Below are positions 60,518 to 64,000 of a stretch of 64,000 nt of DNA, one piece after another. The stretch comes from Mycobacterium sp. ACS4054. GTDB lineage: Bacteria; Actinomycetota; Actinomycetes; Mycobacteriales; Mycobacteriaceae. A program made the position numbers and the translations under genes. The notes beneath the pieces were generated by a model that was not told where the DNA came from, made no database searches, and saw only the letters and a program-made list of their open reading frames with translations. The first letter of the stretch is position 1; every line of letters begins with the position of its first letter. The stretch lies in assembly GCF_001667275.1 (NCBI RefSeq), contig NZ_LZHV01000050.1:183818-247817 (forward strand), in the 5' to 3' direction.

Positions 60518-61615
60518 TCAGCCCTCGATGATGAACTCTTCGAGCTGGGTGCGCGCGACGTCATCGGGCAGCTGCTGCGGCGGGCTCTTCATCAGGTACG
60601 CCGACGCCGGGATCACCGGGCCGCCGATGCCGCGGTCCTTGGCGATCTTGGCCGCCCGCACCGCGTCGATGATCACGCCCGCCGAGTTGGGCGAGTCCCA
60701 CACCTCGAGCTTGTACTCCAGGTTCAGCGGCACGTCACCGAAGGCGCGGCCTTCCAGCCGCACGTAGGCCCACTTGCGGTCGTCGAGCCAGCCGACGTGG
60801 TCGGACGGGCCGATGTGCACATCCTTGGTCTTGAACTCGCGCTGCAGGTTGGAGGTGACGGCCTGCGTCTTGGAGATCTTCTTGGACTCCAGCCGCTCGC
60901 GCTCGAGCATGTTGAGGAAGTCCATGTTGCCACCGACGTTGAGCTGCATGGTGCGGTCCAGCTGCACGCCGCGGTCCTCGAACAGCTTGGCCATCACGCG
61001 GTGGGTGATGGTGGCGCCGACCTGGCTCTTGATGTCGTCACCCACGATCGGCACGCCGGCGTCGGCGAACTTCTTGGCCCACACGGGGTCCGAGGCGATG
61101 AACACCGGCAGCGCGTTGACGAACGCCACCCCGGCGTCGATGGCGCACTGCGCGTAGAACTTGTCGGCCTCTTCCGAGCCCACGGGCAGGTAGGACACCA
61201 GCACGTCGACCTCGGCGTCCTTGAGCGCCTTGACCACGTCGACCGGCTCGACGTCCGACAGCTCGATGGTGTCGGCGTAGTACTTGCCGATGCCGTCGAG
61301 CGTCGGGCCGCGCTGCACCACCACGTTGGTGGGCGGCACGTCGGCGATCTTGATCGTGTTGTTCTCCGAGGCGAAGATCGCGTCCGAGAGGTCGAAGCCG
61401 ACCTTCTTGGCGTCCACGTCGAAGGCGGCGACGAACTTGACGTCGCGCACGTGGTACTGGCCGAACTTGACATGCATCAGGCCGGGCACGGTGCTGTTCT
61501 CGTCGGCGTTCTGGTAGTACTCGACGCCCTGTACCAGCGAAGACGCGCAGTTACCGACGCCGACAATGGCGACTCGTACCTCCGTCGACGCGATCGGCGC
61601 GTTCTGGTCACTCAT
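60518..61615 (-). CDS. ino1: Inositol-1-phosphate synthase
   Basis: 365 aa from the ATG at 61615 ([19 protein letters not shown]), preceded by AGGAGAA. NAD-binding segment [20 protein letters not shown]; catalytic core [47 protein letters not shown] and [13 protein letters not shown]. It converts glucose 6-phosphate to inositol 1-phosphate for phosphatidylinositol, lipoarabinomannan and mycothiol. The PadR-type gene lies just upstream (57-bp gap) and may be in the same transcript. Confidence 0.97.
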   Translation of the reverse strand: MSDQNAPIASTEVRVAIVGVGNCASSLVQGVEYYQNADENSTVPGLMHVKFGQYHVRDVKFVAAFDVDAKKVGFDLSDAIFASENNTIKIADVPPTNVVVQRGPTLDGIGKYYADTIELSDVEPVDVVKALKDAEVDVLVSYLPVGSEEADKFYAQCAIDAGVAFVNALPVFIASDPVWAKKFADAGVPIVGDDIKSQVGATITHRVMAKLFEDRGVQLDRTMQLNVGGNMDFLNMLERERLESKKISKTQAVTSNLQREFKTKDVHIGPSDHVGWLDDRKWAYVRLEGRAFGDVPLNLEYKLEVWDSPNSAGVIIDAVRAAKIAKDRGIGGPVIPASAYLMKSPPQQLPDDVARTQLEEFIIEG

Positions 61616-61672
61616 AGGGCGTTCTCCTAACTCCATAACTCTGTGTCGCAGCTGATGAATGTCGTGCAGGGT

Positions 61673-62215
61673 TTACGTCTGCTCGGAGAGGCCGGGCATC
61701 GCCCGCTCCGCAGCAATGAGCTCGTTGAGCCACTTCACTTCGCGCTCGCTGGACTCGAGCCCCAGTTGGTGAAGTTGGCGGGTGTAGCGGTCGAACGAGT
61801 TACTGGCCCGCGCCACGGCTTCGCGCAGGCCTTCCCGCCGCTCCTCGACCTGACGCCGGCGACCTTCCAGGATGCGCATGCGCGCCTCCGCCGGAGTCCG
61901 GTTGAAGAACGCCAGGTGCACCCCGAAACCGTCGTCGGTGTAGTTGTGCGGACCGGTGTCGGCCACCAGCTCACCGAAGCGCCGACGGCCCTCGTCGGTT
62001 AGCTGGTAGACGCGCCGCGCCCGCCGAACCGGCGTGCCGGCCGGGGCGGCGTCCTCGGCGATCAGCCCCTCGGCCTGCATCCGCCGGAGGGCCGGGTACA
62101 GCGAACCGTACGAGAACGCGCGGAACGCGCCGAGGAGACCCGTCAGCCGTTTGCGCAACTCGTAGCCGTGCATCGGCGATTCGATCAGAAGCCCCAGGAT
62201 GGCGAGCTCGAGCAC
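61673..62215 (-). CDS. PadR-family transcriptional regulator (Rv0047c-like)
   Basis: 180 aa, GTG start at 62215. N-terminal winged helix LAILGLLIESPMHGYELRKRLTGLLGAFRAFSYGSLYPALRRMQAEGLIAEDAAP, then a C-terminal helical dimer domain with charged coiled-coil character. PadR proteins are ligand-sensing repressors. Its place before ino1 suggests control of inositol synthesis. Confidence 0.88.
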   Translation of the reverse strand: MLELAILGLLIESPMHGYELRKRLTGLLGAFRAFSYGSLYPALRRMQAEGLIAEDAAPAGTPVRRARRVYQLTDEGRRRFGELVADTGPHNYTDDGFGVHLAFFNRTPAEARMRILEGRRRQVEERREGLREAVARASNSFDRYTRQLHQLGLESSEREVKWLNELIAAERAMPGLSEQT

Positions 62216-62269
62216 CGAATCACCCCCTTTGCACGATTGGTTACGACGGTCCGACGCCTCGCGTCATCG

Positions 62270-62282
62270 TATCGTCTCGATA
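62270..62282. promoter_or_regulatory. Candidate operator palindrome upstream of the PadR gene
   Basis: TATCGTCTCGATA is a perfect 5-bp inverted repeat with a 3-bp spacer, inside an AT-richer stretch about 55 bp before the PadR start and ahead of ino1. Not the standard PadR ATGT-N8-ACAT box. By eye only. Confidence 0.4.
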
Positions 62283-62362
62283 TATTCGCCACAACACCAC
62301 CGGATGTTCGTTAGCTATTAGTCCGGCGGCCCGCGAATGGCCGCACGCCGGGATCCGGCGGC

Positions 62363-63244
62363 CTAGGACGGCAGGTTCAGCTGCTTGACGGTGCCGTCAC
62401 CTGCGAAGACGATGTAGCCCCCACCGTAGTCGCTGGAGACGTACAGCGACAGCGACAGCGCTCCCGGGGTGGTCGGGTCGGTCGCCGGTTCGATGTTCAG
62501 GTACTCGGTCTTGATGTCCGAGGGCTTCATGCGGAGGGTCTGGGGCGCCCCGCGCATGATGCCCACCGTCGCCGTGACGTCGAACTTGCTCAGGTCGACC
62601 GGGACCGGACCGTCCGCCGAGCTCTTCGCCGAGCTGGTCGGGTCGCCCCATCCGCCGCGATAGTTGTAGGCCAGCACCCGGCGATCGTCGGAGGGGTCCG
62701 GCCGGTCCAGGACCGCGTAAGTCGGGTAGATCACCAGCCGATACCCCACGACGTCGCCGAACCGTTTGCGGGTTTGCTCGATCAGACCGGTCAACCCGCC
62801 GACCGAATGCAGTTGGGTGGGCGGGGTCAGCACGACGGGGGCCACTCCGTCGGGCTTGGCCCCGGGGTCGGTGGTGAAGTCCAGCGGCGATTTGGTGTTG
62901 CCGTACATGCCCCACCCGATGCCGACGCCCAGCAGCACCGACACGACGAACGCGGCGGCGAGCACCCCCCAGCCGCGAAAGGTCGGCGGCACCGGGCCGG
63001 CCTTGACGGTGGTCGTCGGCAGCGCGCTGCTGTCGGCCTGCAGGTCGCTGACGAGGTCCTGCAAGTCGCCGAGCGTGATCGCCTTGGTGGCGGCGCTCAC
63101 CCGCTCGCGGTGCTCCTCCATGGACAGCTCGCCGTCGTTCAGCGCATTGTCGAGAATCTTGCAGGCGTCCTGCCGGTTGATGTCTTTGGCGCGGGTGCTC
63201 GCCGCCACCCCAGCGCCGAGCGATGTCCCGAGCCATTTCGCCAC
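62363..63244 (-). CDS. DUF1707 membrane protein (Rv0048c-like)
   Basis: 293 aa from the GTG at 63244 (MAKWLGTSLGAGVAASTRAK). An N-terminal DUF1707 module (about 20-70: RAKDINRQDACKILDNALNDGELSMEEHRERV) is followed by one transmembrane helix (about 92-113) and an extracellular domain that ends DGTVKQLNLPS. Open frame continues to 63382, but that sequence is unlike a protein. Function unknown. Confidence 0.82.
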   Translation of the reverse strand: MAKWLGTSLGAGVAASTRAKDINRQDACKILDNALNDGELSMEEHRERVSAATKAITLGDLQDLVSDLQADSSALPTTTVKAGPVPPTFRGWGVLAAAFVVSVLLGVGIGWGMYGNTKSPLDFTTDPGAKPDGVAPVVLTPPTQLHSVGGLTGLIEQTRKRFGDVVGYRLVIYPTYAVLDRPDPSDDRRVLAYNYRGGWGDPTSSAKSSADGPVPVDLSKFDVTATVGIMRGAPQTLRMKPSDIKTEYLNIEPATDPTTPGALSLSLYVSSDYGGGYIVFAGDGTVKQLNLPS

Positions 63245-63364
63245 GGGGATGATCGTAGAGTCCGGCCCCCATCCGCGCGGAACGCACCGGCCGATGACCT
63301 CGGTCGGGCCGCCACGGTTTTGGTGGCGTATCGGTGCTCGACATGGCGACGTACTCTGGTGGGC

Positions 63365-63781
63365 GTGCGACTGCAGCGACAAGTGGTGGACTACGCGCTC
63401 CGGCGGCGAGCACTGCTGGCCGAGGTGTACTCGGGCCGCACCGGGGTTTCCGAGGTGTGCGACGCGAACCCTTATCTACTGCGGGCCGCCAAGTTTCACG
63501 GGAAACCGAGCCAGGTCATGTGCCCGATCTGCCGCAAGGAGCAGCTGACGCTGGTGTCGTGGGTATTCGGCGAACACCTGGGTCCGGTGTCGGGCTCGGC
63601 CCGCACGGCCGAAGAGTTGGTCTTGCTGGCAACCCGCTTCGACGAGTTCGCCGTCCACGTGGTGGAGGTATGCCGGACCTGCAGCTGGAACCATCTGGTC
63701 AGGTCCTATGTGCTCGGGGCCGCGCGCCCGCCCAAGGGCACCCGGACGGCGCGAAACGGCGCGCGCACGGCCATTGAGTAA
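63365..63781 (+). CDS. DUF5318 zinc-ribbon-like protein (Rv0049-like)
   Basis: 138 aa from the GTG at 63365 (MRLQRQVVDYALRRRALLAE). CPICRKEQLTLVSWVFGEHL and, later, CRTCSWNHLV give two C-x2-C pairs likely to bind zinc. Basic tail. Function unknown, conserved just before ponA1 in mycobacteria. Its 3' end overlaps the ponA1 start. Confidence 0.85.
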   Translation: MRLQRQVVDYALRRRALLAEVYSGRTGVSEVCDANPYLLRAAKFHGKPSQVMCPICRKEQLTLVSWVFGEHLGPVSGSARTAEELVLLATRFDEFAVHVVEVCRTCSWNHLVRSYVLGAARPPKGTRTARNGARTAIE

Positions 63782-64000
63782 CGACGGACCCCACAACCAG
63801 TCGTCCAGTGACGCGGATGGGCCGGCGACTGAGCGTGTGGGCAAACATGGAACTGGCGAGCGCCCGCGTGACATTCCGCCGCCGCCCGGCCAACGCCGGG
63901 GAGTTCCCCCCGTGGCCCCCCCGGCGGCCCCCCCCCCCCCCCCCGGGGGGCCCCCGGCCGCCCCGCGGGCCCCCCCCCGCGCCGCGCGCCGGCCCGCGGG
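63774..64000 (+). CDS. ponA1: N-terminal part of PonA1, bifunctional penicillin-binding protein (cut by window end)
   Basis: The TTG at 63774 overlaps the preceding stop by 8 nt and reads MSNDGPHNQSSSDADGPATE, then RVGKHGTGERPRDIPPPPGQ, like the disordered cytoplasmic N-terminus of mycobacterial PonA1. PonA1 polymerises and cross-links peptidoglycan. Only about 45 codons are trustworthy; the last 87 bases contain no A or T, so the frame beyond about 63913 should not be used. Confidence 0.6.
   Translation, partial: MSNDGPHNQSSSDADGPATERVGKHGTGERPRDIPPPPGQRRGVPPVAPPAAPPPPPGGPPAAPRAPPRAARRPA
63914..64000. other. A/T-free tract at the window end, probable sequence artefact
   Basis: From 63914 on there is no A or T for 87 bases, including 17 C in a row at 63928-63944 and runs of six or more C or G. 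Nothing else in the window is like it. It resembles low-quality sequence at a contig end more than biology, although a proline-rich ponA1 segment is naturally G+C-rich. Confidence 0.7.

Overview
The window is the replication-origin region of a high-GC actinobacterial chromosome, almost certainly a slow-growing non-tuberculous Mycobacterium. Gene order from parA through rsmG, jag, yidC, yidD, rnpA, rpmH, dnaA, dnaN, recF, dciA, gyrB and gyrA to the pknB operon, leuS, ino1 and ponA1 matches M. tuberculosis Rv3918c to Rv0050, and several proteins have the lengths I recall for that species (DnaA 507 aa, RecF 385, DciA 187, CrgA 93, RpmH 47, Rv0025 120, Rv0027 105). I cannot name the species. Locus names and lengths from M. 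tuberculosis are from memory; no search was run.

Layout: (1) 1-3637, minus strand: start of parA, rsmG, jag, yidC, yidD, rnpA, rpmH, with two perfect parS palindromes. (2) 3638-14992, plus strand: dnaA, the oriC interval, dnaN, recF, dciA, gyrB, gyrA and a membrane protein. (3) 15053-18925: tRNA-Ile, tRNA-Ala, cwsA, ppiA, a PH-domain-like membrane protein, crgA, a DUF881 protein and trpG/pabA. (4) 18903-28757, minus strand: the signalling and cell-shape operon fhaA, fhaB, pstP, rodA, pbpA, pknA, pknB, with 4-nt stop/start overlaps from fhaB to pknB. (5) 28987-35177: tRNA-Leu, then an accessory block with a polymorphic toxin carrying a TNT-type NAD-glycohydrolase domain and an overlapping candidate immunity gene, then a GNAT, a pirin, an acyl-CoA dehydrogenase and whiB5. 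(6) 35321-41926: the Rv0023-Rv0030 type cluster (XRE regulator, NlpC/P60 hydrolase, small ESX-associated-type proteins, a repeat-rich TQVIP protein). (7) 41998-49532: Rv0036c-Rv0040c type genes and leuS. (8) 49544-63781: SDR, MarR, an amino-acid-type ABC transporter with fused binding protein and permease, GntR, two F420-type LLM oxidoreductases, a hydrolase, a tight four-gene operon with a sulfotransferase, ino1, PadR and small proteins. (9) 63774-64000: start of ponA1, running into an A/T-free tract that looks like a sequence artefact.

The core links replication (oriC, gyrase, SMC/ParB loading sites), ribosome and membrane-protein biogenesis, and phosphorylation-controlled cell-wall growth. 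Main departures from the M. tuberculosis order that I recall: the toxin/immunity locus beside tRNA-Leu, absence of Rv0031-Rv0035, and the added SDR, ABC and sulfotransferase operons. No IS element, CRISPR array or rRNA was seen.
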